DNA from: Duganella sp. OV510
Lineage (GTDB): Bacteria; Pseudomonadota; Gammaproteobacteria; Burkholderiales; Burkholderiaceae_D
Reading direction: 5' to 3'
Length of the DNA stretch: 64,000 nucleotides
Assembly (NCBI RefSeq): GCF_900100205.1
Contig: NZ_FNEQ01000003.1
Span: forward strand, 1 to 64,000
The position numbers and the translations under genes are program-made. This document shows positions 8,761 through 18,491 of the stretch, in pieces. Under the pieces are notes generated by a model. That model saw nothing but the letters and a program-made list of their open reading frames with translations. It searched no databases and was not told the origin of the DNA. Every line of letters begins with the position of its first letter. The first letter of the stretch is position 1.

Positions 8761-11700
8761 GCAGACCTTCGATCGCTTCCAGTAGCACTACCTCCTGGTA
8801 AGGCTTGCCGAAGTAGGCATTGACACCAAGCTCCAGGGCGACGTTGCGGTGCTTGTCGGCGCTGCGCGAGGTGATCATGATGATCGGGATGTCCCTGGTA
8901 CGCTCGCCACTGCGCACATTGCGCGTCAGGTCGAAACCATCCATGCGCGGCATCTCGATATCCACCAGCATCAGGTCCGGCGGCGTTTCCTGCAACTGTT
9001 CCAGTGCATCGACGCCATCCTTGGCCAGCAGCACGCGGTAGCCCTCGCGCTCCAGCAGGCGCTGGGTGACGCGGCGTACCGTCAGGGAATCGTCCACCAC
9101 CATAATCATGCGGCCCAGCGCGGCCAGTGCTGGCGGGCTGTCTTCCGCCACCTGCGCGTACTGCTCCTTCAGCTCCGGATGATGCGCCAGATGCTGCGCC
9201 AGCGCCACCGGATTCAATATCAGCACGATGTCGCCAGTACCCAATACCGTCGCGCCGGCGATGCCGACCATGCGCGCCAGTTGCGAGCCAATGTTCTTGA
9301 TGACCACCTCGCGGTTGCCCAGCACCTCGTCCACTTGCAGCGCCAGCTGCTCGTTGCCGTTCTTGAGCATCATCACCGGCGTTGAGCGCTGTTCCGGCGG
9401 CTGCGCGGCGTCGCCCAGCAGCGTTGGCAGGTATTGCATGCCGTTGTCGCGGGCTTCGGCGAGCGCGGCGTCTTTCATCTGCACCACCTGTTCGACCAGG
9501 ATCGCTGGCAACGCGTAGGTCTTGCCGCCAGCGGCCAGCAGCACCACCTGCGTGACGGCCAGCGTCAACGGCAGGCGGATGGTGAAGCGCGTACCCTTGC
9601 CCGGCTCGGAGTACAGGTCAACGCGGCCGCCCAGCGCTTGCGCCTCCGACTGCACCACGTCCATGCCGACGCCGCGTCCCGACAGTTCGGTCAGCGTGTC
9701 GGCGGTGGAGAAGCCCGGCTCGAAAATCAGGTCGGCGATTTGTGCGTCGGTCGCCATGTCGTCCTCCGACAACAGGCCGCTGCTGACCGCCTTGGCCTTG
9801 ATGCGCTCCAGATCCAGGCCGCCGCCGTCGTCGCTGAATTCAATGACGACTTCATTGCCTTCCTGTGCCACTTGCACCAGCAGTTCACCGGTTTCGTTCT
9901 TGCCGGCTGCGGTACGCGCTTCACGTGACTCGACGCCGTGGGCGATGGCGTTGCGCAGCAGGTGTTCGAATGGCGCGGACATGCGCTCAAGGACGCTGCG
10001 GTCCAGCTCCACGCCGCTGCCGCGAATATCGAGGTTGACGCGCTTGTCGACATCCTTGGCGCTCTGGCGGGCGACGCGGAACAGGCGTTCGGAGATGCTG
10101 GCGAAGGGCACCATGCGCACGCGCATCAGGTCACGCTGGAGTTCACGGGTCAGGCGCGCCTGTTGCGCCAGGTCGTTGTGAGCGTTGTCGACGCTGCGGC
10201 TCAGGCTTTCGTGGAAGCTGGCGACGTCGTTGACGCTTTCGGCCATCATGCGGGTGAGTTCCTGCAGGCGCGTGAAGCGGTCGAATTCGAGCGGGTCGAA
10301 TTCGCGGTCACTGGAGACGGCCATGCGCGAGGCGATTTGCGATTCGGCTTGCATTTCGACTTCGCGCAATTGGCGGCGCAGACGGGCGAGGTTGTCGGAG
10401 AAATCAGTCAGCGAGGTGCGCAGCGTGTCGACTTCGTTTTCCAGCTTGGAGCGGGCAATCGATACTTCGCCGGCCTGGTTGACCAGGCGGTCGAGGATGT
10501 CGGCGCGCACGCGCACCAGCGGGGATTTGGATGTGGCTTGCTGGTCGTCGGTGGCCGGGGCGATGACGGGCGGATCCACCGGTGCGGTTTCGTCGGGCTG
10601 CGGTGCTGGCGGGTGCTGTAATTGCTCGAACAGCAGCAAGGCATGGTCGTAGTGGGCCAGCAGTTCTTCGAAAGCCTGAGGCGACGCGGTGCCTTCGTGC
10701 ACCATGTTTTCAATATGGGTTTCGATTTCGTGGCAGTGCTGGCCGAGGCGCATGGCGCCAGCCATGCGCGCACTGCCTTTGACGGTGTGCAGAAGACGCA
10801 GCAGGCTTTGTGCTTGCGCCAGGTCGGCAGGCGTGTGCTGCCAGGCGCGCAATGCTTCGCCGACTTGCGGCAACAGGTCGGCGCCTTCTTCCAGGAAGAC
10901 CGGCAGCAAGTCAGCATCCAGATCATCGTTGAAGATCGCCGGTACCGGCGTCTCGGGCACGAAAGCCTCGACCGGCGCCGGCTCAGTCGGCGCGGTGTCG
11001 TCCAGCGAGGCCACAAGTGCGGCTTCGCCGGCGAGCGGCAGCGGCTCGGGCGCGGCTGGCTCGATCAGCTCGTCCGGCACGGCTGTTTCGGCTTCGCCGG
11101 CGAGCGGTGGCGGCTCGCGCATGGCCGACCCGGTCAGTTCGTTCGGCACGGCTGTTTCGGCTTCGCCGGCGAGCGGTGGCGGCTCGGGCGGGGCTGGTTC
11201 GGTTGGCTCGTCTTGCTCGGTTGGCTCGTCCTGCTCGGTGGGAGCGGCTTCGGCGGCCAGCTGCGGCACGAGGGCCTGCGGTTCGGCGATCTTCAATGGT
11301 GGCTCGGCGAACGCGTCGTCAAACGCGGCGTTGAACAAATCGTCGATGCCATCGTCCACATGCACTTCCGCCTTCTTCTTCGGCGGCGGCGAGTGCGGCG
11401 CCTCGGACTCCGGCACCGTTCCACTGATCGCGTTGTAAGTCTCACGGAACAGCTTATCCAGCGCCGACTCCTCCTCCACCTCCGGCGCATTCAAGCCATC
11501 CATGGTCTCGGCCACCAGATCATCCAGCCGCGACTCGATCTCATTGCTGGCCGCAGCCGGCGTCGCCGCCAGCTCATCGCGCAAGCCCTGCAAGGCGCTG
11601 ATCAACTCCGGCTGCGCATCGGCCATGTCGCCAGCCGCAAAACCCTGCAGCATCTGGCGTATCCGCTCCATGGTGAAGTCCAGCAGATCATGCTGCACCT

Positions 11701-14497
11701 GGTCCAGATGCGGCGCCGGCGGCAGCAAGGCCTCCAGCGTCGACTCCAACGCCAGCGCCAATTCGCGCAAAGCCTTGAAACCCACCGTGCCCGATGTCCC
11801 GGCCAAGGTATGCGCCGCCGCCAGCGCCTCCGGATTCACCGGACGGCGCGGCTCATGACGCCACTCGCCAAAATCCGTCACCAGCTTGCGCACCAGATCA
11901 TCCGATTCATGCAGATAGATGTTGAACAGCGGCAGAGGAATCTCCAGCCCACCGACCTGCTTCACATTGTCATCGCGCGGCACGCTCGGCGTAATGGTCG
12001 GGAACTCGATCACATTGCCATGCGCGACAACCGGCGGCACCACCGGCGCCGACACCGCCGGCTGGTCCGGCGTGGCGACAGGAGCAGTAGGCGTGGGCGT
12101 GGCAGGCACCTCAGCAGGAACGGAAGGAACGGCAGGCGCGTCAGCCTCCGTGCCTCCGGCGTCGCCGCCATCCTGCACGCGCGCCGCCGCAGCGACCAGC
12201 GCATCCGCGCTGCGCGCCGAGACGCCATCAGTGGCGAACTCCGCCACCCAGGCACTCATCTGCTGCGCGGCCATGTTCAACAGATCAAACAGCGCATCGG
12301 AGGCCGGGCGCTGCTCCGCCAGCCACACATTCATTACCTTCTCGATGGCATGTGCCGCGTTGGCAAACTGGCCGAGTCCCACCATCCGTCCGCTGCCCTT
12401 CAAGGTATGGAAGGAGCGGCGCAACATGGTCAGGTTCTCTTCGCTGCGCGACTGCGGCAAAGTCTCATCGACAAACGCCAGCACCTCCTTCGCCTCGGAG
12501 ATGAACACATCCAGCAGTTCCTCTTCCACCGCCGCATCGCTGGCGGCCGTTGGCGGCGCCTCCACTGGCGCTGGCGCCGGTACCTGCTCGTCCAGCACGG
12601 GTATCGACTCCGAAGACGCCATCTTCTTGAACGGCACCGAACGGAAACTGCCCTGCTCCGCATCGAACGCAAAGCGCTCGCGCGCACCGGCCGCGTTCTG
12701 CGCCAGCATATCGACAAAGAAGCCCAGCGCGCCGACGTTCTGCGCAATATCATCCAGCGCCTTCGGCTCGGCCGCAGGATCACCTTCGCCACTGGCCAGC
12801 GCCTGCACCGCCGCCTTCACCTGCTGCACCGCCCTGGTTGCATCTTCCTGGTCCAGCACGGACAAGGCGCCTTGCAGCTGGTGCAGCACTGGTCCCAGTT
12901 CGTGCAGCGCAGGACGCCTGGAGGCATCGGCATAATAATCGTCCAGCACCTTCTCTACCTGGCGCAGGCCGCTCTTCATCTCCATCGCCAGCGCGACGGC
13001 AGTGTCTTCCTGCTGCATCTGCCATTGCGCCGGCGCCGGTGGCGTTTCGCCGGACACCAGCGCCACCAGCCGCGCGCCTATCGTGTCGGCATGCGCAGCA
13101 AAGTCGTCGGGCAGATGGCGGATATGCTGCAAGCCATGTTCGGCAAACAGCAAGGCGGTGGCGATTTCCAGCGCCAGCTCTTCGCTGCGGCCAGCGGTGA
13201 CGGCCTTGCGCGATACAAAAGCCAGTTGGCGCATCAGGGCCGCCAGCGCTGGCAAGTTCAGTTTCTCGCAACGCGCCGAGGCTTCGGTCAGGGATGCATC
13301 AAAAGCGGCATCCAGATCGGCATCGATTTCGGCATTGGCCAGGCGTTCCCAGTTGGCCTTGGCGTTGGCGACGGCGGTTTTGGCGGCGTCCAGCGCCTCG
13401 GCGTCAATCTGGCCGTAGCGGCGCGCTTCGTAATCAGCTGGCGCCAGACCGTCCAGCGCGTAGGCCGCGCGCAGTTGCTGCACGATCTCGGCGGCGGAAT
13501 CCGCGCCGGCAGTGGCGACGAAAAATAGCGCGTCGCGCAGCATCGCTTCCGGCTGCGTCGCCGCGCCCTGGCTGAGGCGACGGATTTGCAGGTTAATCAG
13601 GCCAAACAGCTGTTTGACGTACAGGCTGGCCGACAACTGGCCGCCGGCCACCAGTTCGGCGAAGCCTTGCATGGCAAGCCAGAAGGCGCGTGCCTGCGCG
13701 TCCTGCTGCGTATCAGCCACCAGCTTGACCGCGTCCAGCAGCGCGGCAGCATGCTCCTGCTGCTGCGCCGGATCGGCACTCTTCAGATACGGCAGCAGCG
13801 CGCGCTCGAAGCGCTGGCGATAGGCCGCGTAGTCCGGCGCCGATGGGCCGCCATGCGCGGCGTCCGCTGCGGCAGGAACGCCATGCGCAGCGCCCGCTGC
13901 GGCAGGAACGCCGTTCGCGGCATTCGCCACGGTGGAGCCGCCATGCGCAGCATTCGCCACGGTGGCGCCGCCGGCGGCATCGGCCGACGGATTGCTGGCC
14001 ATCGTGGGCGCATGCGGCAGGTCCACCGGCTGCGACAGGTCCGGGAAGAACAGGTCGGCCGGATGCACGCGCTCCACGCTCAGCATCTCTTGCACCGCGC
14101 GATAGTACGGGAACAGCCTGGCCGGCTGCGACGGCGCGCCCGCCAGCAATTCCTCCAGATACTCGACCAATGCCTGATACAGCTGCGCCACTGCCTGTGC
14201 GTTATCGGTGCTGCACTTCAGCGTGCCGGCCTTGAAGCGGTCCAGCGCCGCCTCGGCAACCTCGGTCATCAGGCTCACACCGTCCAGGTCCACCATCTGC
14301 AAGGCGCCATGCGCCTGATGCAAATGCGATTTTGCATGTTGCAGCTGCGTCGCCTGATCTTCCGGTTCCCTGCCGCCCGCCTCGAACAGCGCAGTGCGCG
14401 AACGGGCCAGCGACTCGCGGATCTCCACCATCACCCACGACAGGGGCCCGGTATCCAGTTGCGCTGGCTGGGGAATCGAAAAATCGTTCTTGGTCAT
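8744..14497 (-). CDS. pilL: Hybrid chemotaxis histidine kinase of the Pil-Chp system (ChpA/PilL-like)
   Basis: Central kinase of the type IV pilus chemosensory pathway, 1917 aa. In order: an N-terminal Hpt-like region (about 20-110), an Ala-rich linker with four 10-residue repeats, further Hpt-like regions, then three Hpt modules with a phosphorylatable His in HTLKGSGRMVG (about 699), HTLAGTSGTVG (about 899) and HTVKGSARMAG (about 1237). Next come a dimerisation segment, an HATPase with NAIAHGVE, DDGGG and GRGVGMDVV, a CheW-like domain and a C-terminal receiver (about 1796-1917, VDDS...LVDIEMP). A repeat-rich linker lies near 1090-1160. It ends the pilG-H-I-J-L operon and should phosphorylate PilG and PilH. 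Confidence 0.93.
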   Translation of the reverse strand: MTKNDFSIPQPAQLDTGPLSWVMVEIRESLARSRTALFEAGGREPEDQATQLQHAKSHLHQAHGALQMVDLDGVSLMTEVAEAALDRFKAGTLKCSTDNAQAVAQLYQALVEYLEELLAGAPSQPARLFPYYRAVQEMLSVERVHPADLFFPDLSQPVDLPHAPTMASNPSADAAGGATVANAAHGGSTVANAANGVPAAAGAAHGVPAAADAAHGGPSAPDYAAYRQRFERALLPYLKSADPAQQQEHAAALLDAVKLVADTQQDAQARAFWLAMQGFAELVAGGQLSASLYVKQLFGLINLQIRRLSQGAATQPEAMLRDALFFVATAGADSAAEIVQQLRAAYALDGLAPADYEARRYGQIDAEALDAAKTAVANAKANWERLANAEIDADLDAAFDASLTEASARCEKLNLPALAALMRQLAFVSRKAVTAGRSEELALEIATALLFAEHGLQHIRHLPDDFAAHADTIGARLVALVSGETPPAPAQWQMQQEDTAVALAMEMKSGLRQVEKVLDDYYADASRRPALHELGPVLHQLQGALSVLDQEDATRAVQQVKAAVQALASGEGDPAAEPKALDDIAQNVGALGFFVDMLAQNAAGARERFAFDAEQGSFRSVPFKKMASSESIPVLDEQVPAPAPVEAPPTAASDAAVEEELLDVFISEAKEVLAFVDETLPQSRSEENLTMLRRSFHTLKGSGRMVGLGQFANAAHAIEKVMNVWLAEQRPASDALFDLLNMAAQQMSAWVAEFATDGVSARSADALVAAAARVQDGGDAGGTEADAPAVPSVPAEVPATPTPTAPVATPDQPAVSAPVVPPVVAHGNVIEFPTITPSVPRDDNVKQVGGLEIPLPLFNIYLHESDDLVRKLVTDFGEWRHEPRRPVNPEALAAAHTLAGTSGTVGFKALRELALALESTLEALLPPAPHLDQVQHDLLDFTMERIRQMLQGFAAGDMADAQPELISALQGLRDELAATPAAASNEIESRLDDLVAETMDGLNAPEVEEESALDKLFRETYNAISGTVPESEAPHSPPPKKKAEVHVDDGIDDLFNAAFDDAFAEPPLKIAEPQALVPQLAAEAAPTEQDEPTEQDEPTEPAPPEPPPLAGEAETAVPNELTGSAMREPPPLAGEAETAVPDELIEPAAPEPLPLAGEAALVASLDDTAPTEPAPVEAFVPETPVPAIFNDDLDADLLPVFLEEGADLLPQVGEALRAWQHTPADLAQAQSLLRLLHTVKGSARMAGAMRLGQHCHEIETHIENMVHEGTASPQAFEELLAHYDHALLLFEQLQHPPAPQPDETAPVDPPVIAPATDDQQATSKSPLVRVRADILDRLVNQAGEVSIARSKLENEVDTLRTSLTDFSDNLARLRRQLREVEMQAESQIASRMAVSSDREFDPLEFDRFTRLQELTRMMAESVNDVASFHESLSRSVDNAHNDLAQQARLTRELQRDLMRVRMVPFASISERLFRVARQSAKDVDKRVNLDIRGSGVELDRSVLERMSAPFEHLLRNAIAHGVESREARTAAGKNETGELLVQVAQEGNEVVIEFSDDGGGLDLERIKAKAVSSGLLSEDDMATDAQIADLIFEPGFSTADTLTELSGRGVGMDVVQSEAQALGGRVDLYSEPGKGTRFTIRLPLTLAVTQVVLLAAGGKTYALPAILVEQVVQMKDAALAEARDNGMQYLPTLLGDAAQPPEQRSTPVMMLKNGNEQLALQVDEVLGNREVVIKNIGSQLARMVGIAGATVLGTGDIVLILNPVALAQHLAHHPELKEQYAQVAEDSPPALAALGRMIMVVDDSLTVRRVTQRLLEREGYRVLLAKDGVDALEQLQETPPDLMLVDIEMPRMDGFDLTRNVRSGERTRDIPIIMITSRSADKHRNVALELGVNAYFGKPYQEVVLLEAIEGLLKQAS
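11022..11228 (-). repeat. Three 69-nt in-frame repeats in the pilL-like gene
   Basis: The 17-mer GCTTCGCCGGCGAGCGG recurs at 11022, 11091 and 11160, an exact 69-nt period that encodes 23-residue units of the form EPPPLAGEAETAVPxEL. The copies differ at only a few positions, so the expansion is recent or kept uniform. It extends the Pro/Glu linker between two Hpt modules. A second smaller array of four 30-nt units lies at about 13851-13970 of the same gene. Confidence 0.85.
13851..13970 (-). repeat. Four 30-nt in-frame repeats in the pilL-like gene
   Basis: Units beginning CCATGCGC or CCGTTCGC start at 13851, 13881, 13911 and 13941, giving 10-residue repeats of the type A-A-x-A-A-H-G-x-x. They form a flexible Ala-rich linker after the first Hpt-like region. 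The period is a multiple of three, so copy-number change keeps the frame. Confidence 0.8.
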
Positions 14498-14515
14498 GCT
14501 TTTCTCGGCCTTGTA

Positions 14516-16816
14516 TTAAGTGATCCTGAACCGCGCCACCGAGTTTTTCAACTCCTGCGCCAGCACGGACAACTTGTGTATCGATTGAGCGGTTTGCTGG
14601 GTGCCATCCTGCGTCTGCTGGGTCACCGTCAAAATATGTTGAATGTTCTGCGCCACGCCGGTCGCCGACGTGGCCTGCTGCCCGGTCGCCTGCGACATGC
14701 CGGAGATCAGCTCCGCCAGGCGGTTGGACACCTGCGAAATATCATGCAGCGCCGCGCCGGCCGCGTCGGACAAACGCGCGCCCTCCACCACGCCCTGCGT
14801 GGATTTCTCCATCGCCGCCACCGCGTCATGCGTGTCGGTCTGAATCGTGCGCACCAGCGCGCCGATCTGCTTGGCCGCTTCGGCCGAACGCTCCGCCAGC
14901 CGCTGCACCTCCTCCGCCACCACCGAGAAGCCGCGCCCCGCTTCGCCGGCCGACGCGGCCTGGATGGCGGCGTTCAGCGCCAGCACATTGGTCTGTTCGG
15001 TGATGTCGGAAATCAGCTCGGTGATCTCGCCAATCTCCTGCGACGACTCGCCCAGCCGCTTGATGCGCTTGGAGGTATCCTGGATCTGCTCGCGGATCTC
15101 GTGCATGCCCTTGATGGCATTTTCCACCGCCGTCGAACCCTGCCGCGCCGCCGCCACCGACTGCCGCGCCACATCAGCCGACTCGCTGGCGGAGCGCGAT
15201 ACATCGGTAATCTCATTGGCCATCTTCACCACGGTCGACGACGCGTCCTGGATCTCGCGCGACTGCTGCTGCGACGCCAGCAGCAGGTCGCTGGAAATGC
15301 TTTGTGCATGGGTGGACGCCCTGGTCACCTGCTCGGCGGTGGCTGTCACCCGGCCCACCAGGCCGCGCAATTCTTCCACCGTGTAGTTGACCGAATCGGC
15401 GATCGCGCCGGTGATATCCTCGGACACCGTGGCATGCACCGTCAAATCGCCGTCCGCCACTTCCTGCAGCTCGTTCATCAGGCGCAGGATGGCGGCCTGG
15501 TTCTGGTCATTCATCGCCTTGGCCTCTTCCTCCAGGCGCTTGGACTCCTGGCGCATGGCCTCCGCTTCGTTGCGGCGGCGCTCGGCGCCGCGCGTGCGGT
15601 TATACGAATCCATCAGCAGCACGCGGCCGATCAGCGCCGCCGCCACCAGCGTCAGCATGCCGCCAGTGACCATCAGCCAGAAGGTCAGGCCGAGCGAATC
15701 CTGATCCTCGCGATAGGCCTTCTGCAAGGTGCCGAGGCGCTGGCGCAGTGCCTCGTTGTCGCTGAAGATCAGCTGCTCGGCGGCTTTGGCGGCGGTGAAC
15801 TTATCCAGCTTGTCCAGCACCGCCGTCACCAGTTTCTGATATTCCTCGAATTCCGTTTGCAACGCACTGAACTTGGCGCGCAACTCCGGCTCGCGCACGG
15901 CGGCCAGGCCCAAAGGCACGCTGCCATTCAGGAATCCCTCGATGGTATTGCGGAACACCGTGGTGTCGCGCCCCAGCTGGAACGCGGTCTCCGAGCTGAT
16001 GCCGCCGGCGGTAAGGAATTCGGCCGCGCCACGGTTCATGCGCTGCGTCAGCATGGTCAGCTTGCCCAGCGCCGCGATCTCGCGCGCCGACGAACCGCGT
16101 TGCAGCTTGATGCCGATGATGTCCTCGGTGCGCACCAGCAGGTCGGGCGACATCTCGTTCAGCTTTTGCAGCGTTTTATCCATGCCGCTCAGGTCCGCTT
16201 TCAGTGCCAGGATGGTGCCAGCAGCGAGGTCGGTGGCATTCCACTGCTTGCGCGCCGCCGCCACCACGGTGGCCAGGTCGGAACGCGGCTCGCCGATCGC
16301 GCGGCCCTGGTACTTGCCGCCGCGCGTCATCAGGTTGATGTCTTCAGTGAGTTCCTTGCGGCTTTCCTCCAGCTGGCGAAAGCCTTCGGCGCTGCCCTGC
16401 ACCGCGTTGGGCGCGGCCTTGCCGATGCGCTGCGAATGCATCAGCGCGTCACTGGCCACCTGGGTCTGCGCCGAACGGTTGGCGCTGTGCATATTATTCA
16501 GCGCGACAAACACCGCGCTGGCGCCCAGGCAGACGCCCAGCGCCGACGACAGGATGCTCAGTTGGCGTTGCGCCGGCAGGTGGCCGATCAGCGGCAGCTT
16601 GAACGCCAGCGCCGGTTCGGCGACGGCGGCCTGACCACGGCGGCGGCCCAGTGCATCGCGCAGGCGCAGCGGTGCATCGCCTTCGTCACCGTGATTGAGC
16701 GTAGCGGCTGGCGTGGGCGTGTGCAGAAACTGCGAATCGCCGAATTCCGAATTCGGCGCCGCCTGCTGGGCGGCGCTCCGGTCGCCGCGCGAGAAAAACC
16801 CCAACTTGAAAGCCAT
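14516..16816 (-). CDS. pilJ: Methyl-accepting chemotaxis protein of the Pil-Chp system
   Basis: Inner-membrane sensor of the twitching pathway, 766 aa. Two membrane segments are visible (about 87-110 and about 375-400) flanking a periplasmic domain with repeated helical PilJ-type segments. A HAMP-like linker follows, then the signalling domain with the highly conserved hairpin tip around [26 protein letters not shown]. The carboxy end lacks a CheR-docking pentapeptide (it ends ARFRIT). It is preceded by pilI and followed by the pilL-like kinase, and should form the CheW-linked core complex with them. Confidence 0.94.
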   Translation of the reverse strand: MAFKLGFFSRGDRSAAQQAAPNSEFGDSQFLHTPTPAATLNHGDEGDAPLRLRDALGRRRGQAAVAEPALAFKLPLIGHLPAQRQLSILSSALGVCLGASAVFVALNNMHSANRSAQTQVASDALMHSQRIGKAAPNAVQGSAEGFRQLEESRKELTEDINLMTRGGKYQGRAIGEPRSDLATVVAAARKQWNATDLAAGTILALKADLSGMDKTLQKLNEMSPDLLVRTEDIIGIKLQRGSSAREIAALGKLTMLTQRMNRGAAEFLTAGGISSETAFQLGRDTTVFRNTIEGFLNGSVPLGLAAVREPELRAKFSALQTEFEEYQKLVTAVLDKLDKFTAAKAAEQLIFSDNEALRQRLGTLQKAYREDQDSLGLTFWLMVTGGMLTLVAAALIGRVLLMDSYNRTRGAERRRNEAEAMRQESKRLEEEAKAMNDQNQAAILRLMNELQEVADGDLTVHATVSEDITGAIADSVNYTVEELRGLVGRVTATAEQVTRASTHAQSISSDLLLASQQQSREIQDASSTVVKMANEITDVSRSASESADVARQSVAAARQGSTAVENAIKGMHEIREQIQDTSKRIKRLGESSQEIGEITELISDITEQTNVLALNAAIQAASAGEAGRGFSVVAEEVQRLAERSAEAAKQIGALVRTIQTDTHDAVAAMEKSTQGVVEGARLSDAAGAALHDISQVSNRLAELISGMSQATGQQATSATGVAQNIQHILTVTQQTQDGTQQTAQSIHKLSVLAQELKNSVARFRIT

Positions 16817-16845
16817 TACACCCTCTCCGGATCAGTGTTTGCCTG

Positions 16846-17385
16846 CTATATCAGCCCTACATGCGAAAAACGGGATTCCTGCACCAGCAATGCCAGGTCG
16901 ATGCGCGTCCATTGCTGGCCGTCGCCATCGCGGAACTGCTGGCTGCTCCATGCCGGCGCACCGTCATCGGCAGGCGCCTGCGTCATGTCAGCCAGCTTGC
17001 GCAAGCCCAGCACGCGCTCGGCCAGCAGCGCGCAGTTGAAACCGAGGCCCGGCGCAAAGCTAATCAGGCGCCGTTCAGCCGGCGCGCTGTCGCCGGCGCC
17101 CTGCCCCTGGTAGCGCGCCAGGTCGATCACGCCGGTCAGGTGGCCACGGATATTCACCAGGCCCAGATACCAGTCCTGCGTCAGCGGCACCGGCGCCGCT
17201 GTTTGCAGCAGCACGATCTCGCTGATCTGCGTCAGGTCCAGCAGGCACAATCGGCCGCCGACCAATACGCCCAGTTCGCGCCCGCCGACCGCCGCGCCGC
17301 TCTTGGCGGCCTGCATGCGCTCCAGCAGCTGCACCTGGTACTGGCGCAGGCGGCTGCGGCGTTCGGTGGCGGCCGGGCTGCTCAT
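16846..17385 (-). CDS. pilI: CheW-like adaptor of the Pil-Chp system
   Basis: Couples PilJ to the hybrid kinase. The 179-residue protein is one CheW domain: GGRELGVLVGGRLCLLDLTQISEI near the start, and WYLGLVNIRGHLTGVIDLARY, the usual NIRG hallmark, in the middle. It starts 2 nt after pilH ends and runs into pilJ with a short gap. The assignment depends on operon position plus the CheW fold, and both are clear. Confidence 0.92.
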   Translation of the reverse strand: MSSPAATERRSRLRQYQVQLLERMQAAKSGAAVGGRELGVLVGGRLCLLDLTQISEIVLLQTAAPVPLTQDWYLGLVNIRGHLTGVIDLARYQGQGAGDSAPAERRLISFAPGLGFNCALLAERVLGLRKLADMTQAPADDGAPAWSSQQFRDGDGQQWTRIDLALLVQESRFSHVGLI

Positions 17386-17387
17386 GC

Positions 17388-17753
17388 CTAGCCGAGCGCC
17401 GCGATTTTTTCCAGCAGCTGGCCCGGATCAACCGGCTTGACCAGGTAGTCGCGCGCACCCTGGCGCAGCGCCCAGATACGGTCGGTTTCCTGGCTCTTGC
17501 TGGAGCAGATGATGATCGGCACATCCTGCAGTGCCGGGTCGCGCGCGATCGAGCGCGTCACCTGGAAGCCGTTCGCGCCAGGCATCACCACATCCATCAG
17601 GATCAGCTGCGGCTTGTCTTCCTTGATCTTCAGCAGCGCTTCCTCGCCGCTTTCGGCCACCGCCACGGTATAGCCATTCTTCGACAGGATATCGCTCAGG
17701 TAGTAGCGCTCCGTGGGCGAATCGTCGACGATCAGGATTCTTTGTATGGCCAT
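17388..17753 (-). CDS. pilH: Response regulator PilH
   Basis: Stand-alone receiver (121 aa) of the twitching chemosensory system. The acidic pocket is in ILIVDDSPTE (6-15), the phospho-acceptor is Asp54 in LILMDVVMPGANGFQ, and the conserved Ser/Thr and Lys are in IIICSSKSQ and DYLVKPVDP. In Pseudomonas, PilH is the major phosphate sink and PilG the one that drives extension. It is the second gene of the pilG-H-I-J-L operon. Confidence 0.92.
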   Translation of the reverse strand: MAIQRILIVDDSPTERYYLSDILSKNGYTVAVAESGEEALLKIKEDKPQLILMDVVMPGANGFQVTRSIARDPALQDVPIIICSSKSQETDRIWALRQGARDYLVKPVDPGQLLEKIAALG

Positions 17754-17772
17754 ATTTCCCTCTGCGGCTTTG

Positions 17773-18168
17773 TTATTCTGGTGAGGCGACAGCGCCGCCG
17801 GTATGCTCGCGTACTGCGGCCAGCAGGCTGTCCTTGGTAAAAGGTTTGGTCAGATAGGCCACCGCCCCGACCATCGTGCCGCGCGCCCGGTCGAACAGGC
17901 CGTCCCTGGAGGACAGCATCAGCACCGGCGTGGCGTGGAACTGCTGGCTTTTCTTGATCAGCGCACAGGTCTGGTAGCCGTCCAGGCGCGGCATCAGGAT
18001 GTCGCAAAAGACCAGCGCCGGATGGTGGTCGCTGATCTTGGCCAGCGCATCGAAGCCATCTTCGGCCAGCACCACGTCGTAGCCGGCCTGGCTCAGGAAG
18101 ATCTCGGCGGAGCGACGAATCGTGCTGCTATCGTCGATCACCATGATTTTCAGGGGCGTAGAGGTCAT
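17773..18168 (-). CDS. pilG: Response regulator PilG
   Basis: Stand-alone receiver (131 aa), first gene of the operon. It shows IDDSSTIRRSAEIFL (11-25), phospho-acceptor Asp56 in FCDILMPRLDGYQTCALIK, and LTKPFTK with the conserved Lys. The RRSAEIFLSQAGYDV and LDGYQTCALIK patterns are those of PilG rather than PilH. In Pseudomonas it promotes pilus extension and cAMP production. It starts 79 bp downstream of the rubredoxin gene on the same strand. Confidence 0.92.
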   Translation of the reverse strand: MTSTPLKIMVIDDSSTIRRSAEIFLSQAGYDVVLAEDGFDALAKISDHHPALVFCDILMPRLDGYQTCALIKKSQQFHATPVLMLSSRDGLFDRARGTMVGAVAYLTKPFTKDSLLAAVREHTGGAVASPE

Positions 18169-18247
18169 AATAGGTCCGCTAAGATGAGGCTACACCATAG
18201 CATATGCCGCCTCTGCGCTGGCGCGGCGGTGCCGGATGACGATCTTG

Positions 18248-18439
18248 TCAGATCGCTACCATCTCGAAATCGTCCTTGCGGGCGCCGCATTCCGGGCAGC
18301 TCCAGTTCATCGGGACGTCAGCCCAACGGGTACCGGGAGCGATGCCTTCGTCCGGCAGGCCGGCTTGCTCATCGTAGATCCAGCCGCAGATCAGGCACAT
18401 CCAGGTCTGGAATTCCTGCGTTGTTTCGTTGCTACTCAC
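18248..18439 (-). CDS. Rubredoxin
   Basis: Small one-iron electron carrier of 63 residues. The two Cys pairs that hold the Fe are Cys15-x-x-Cys18 (CLICG) and Cys48-x-x-Cys51 (CPECGA), with the conserved WIYDE and DFEMV segments between and after. The start is a GTG at 18439 with a GAGGGTGG ribosome site just upstream. It lies immediately upstream of pilG, as in many Burkholderiales. The electron partner is not evident here. Confidence 0.95.
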   Translation of the reverse strand: MSSNETTQEFQTWMCLICGWIYDEQAGLPDEGIAPGTRWADVPMNWSCPECGARKDDFEMVAI

Positions 18440-18491
18440 GTTTTGCCACCCTCAAGTAAAATGCTGAATTAGGTATCTTAATCTACCCGCC

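Noticed and set aside
10622..17113. Two forward open frames of 968 and 1175 codons opposite the pilL-like and pilJ genes
   Set aside because: Low-complexity Arg/Gln/His composition, no ribosome sites, and clear domains on the opposite strand.
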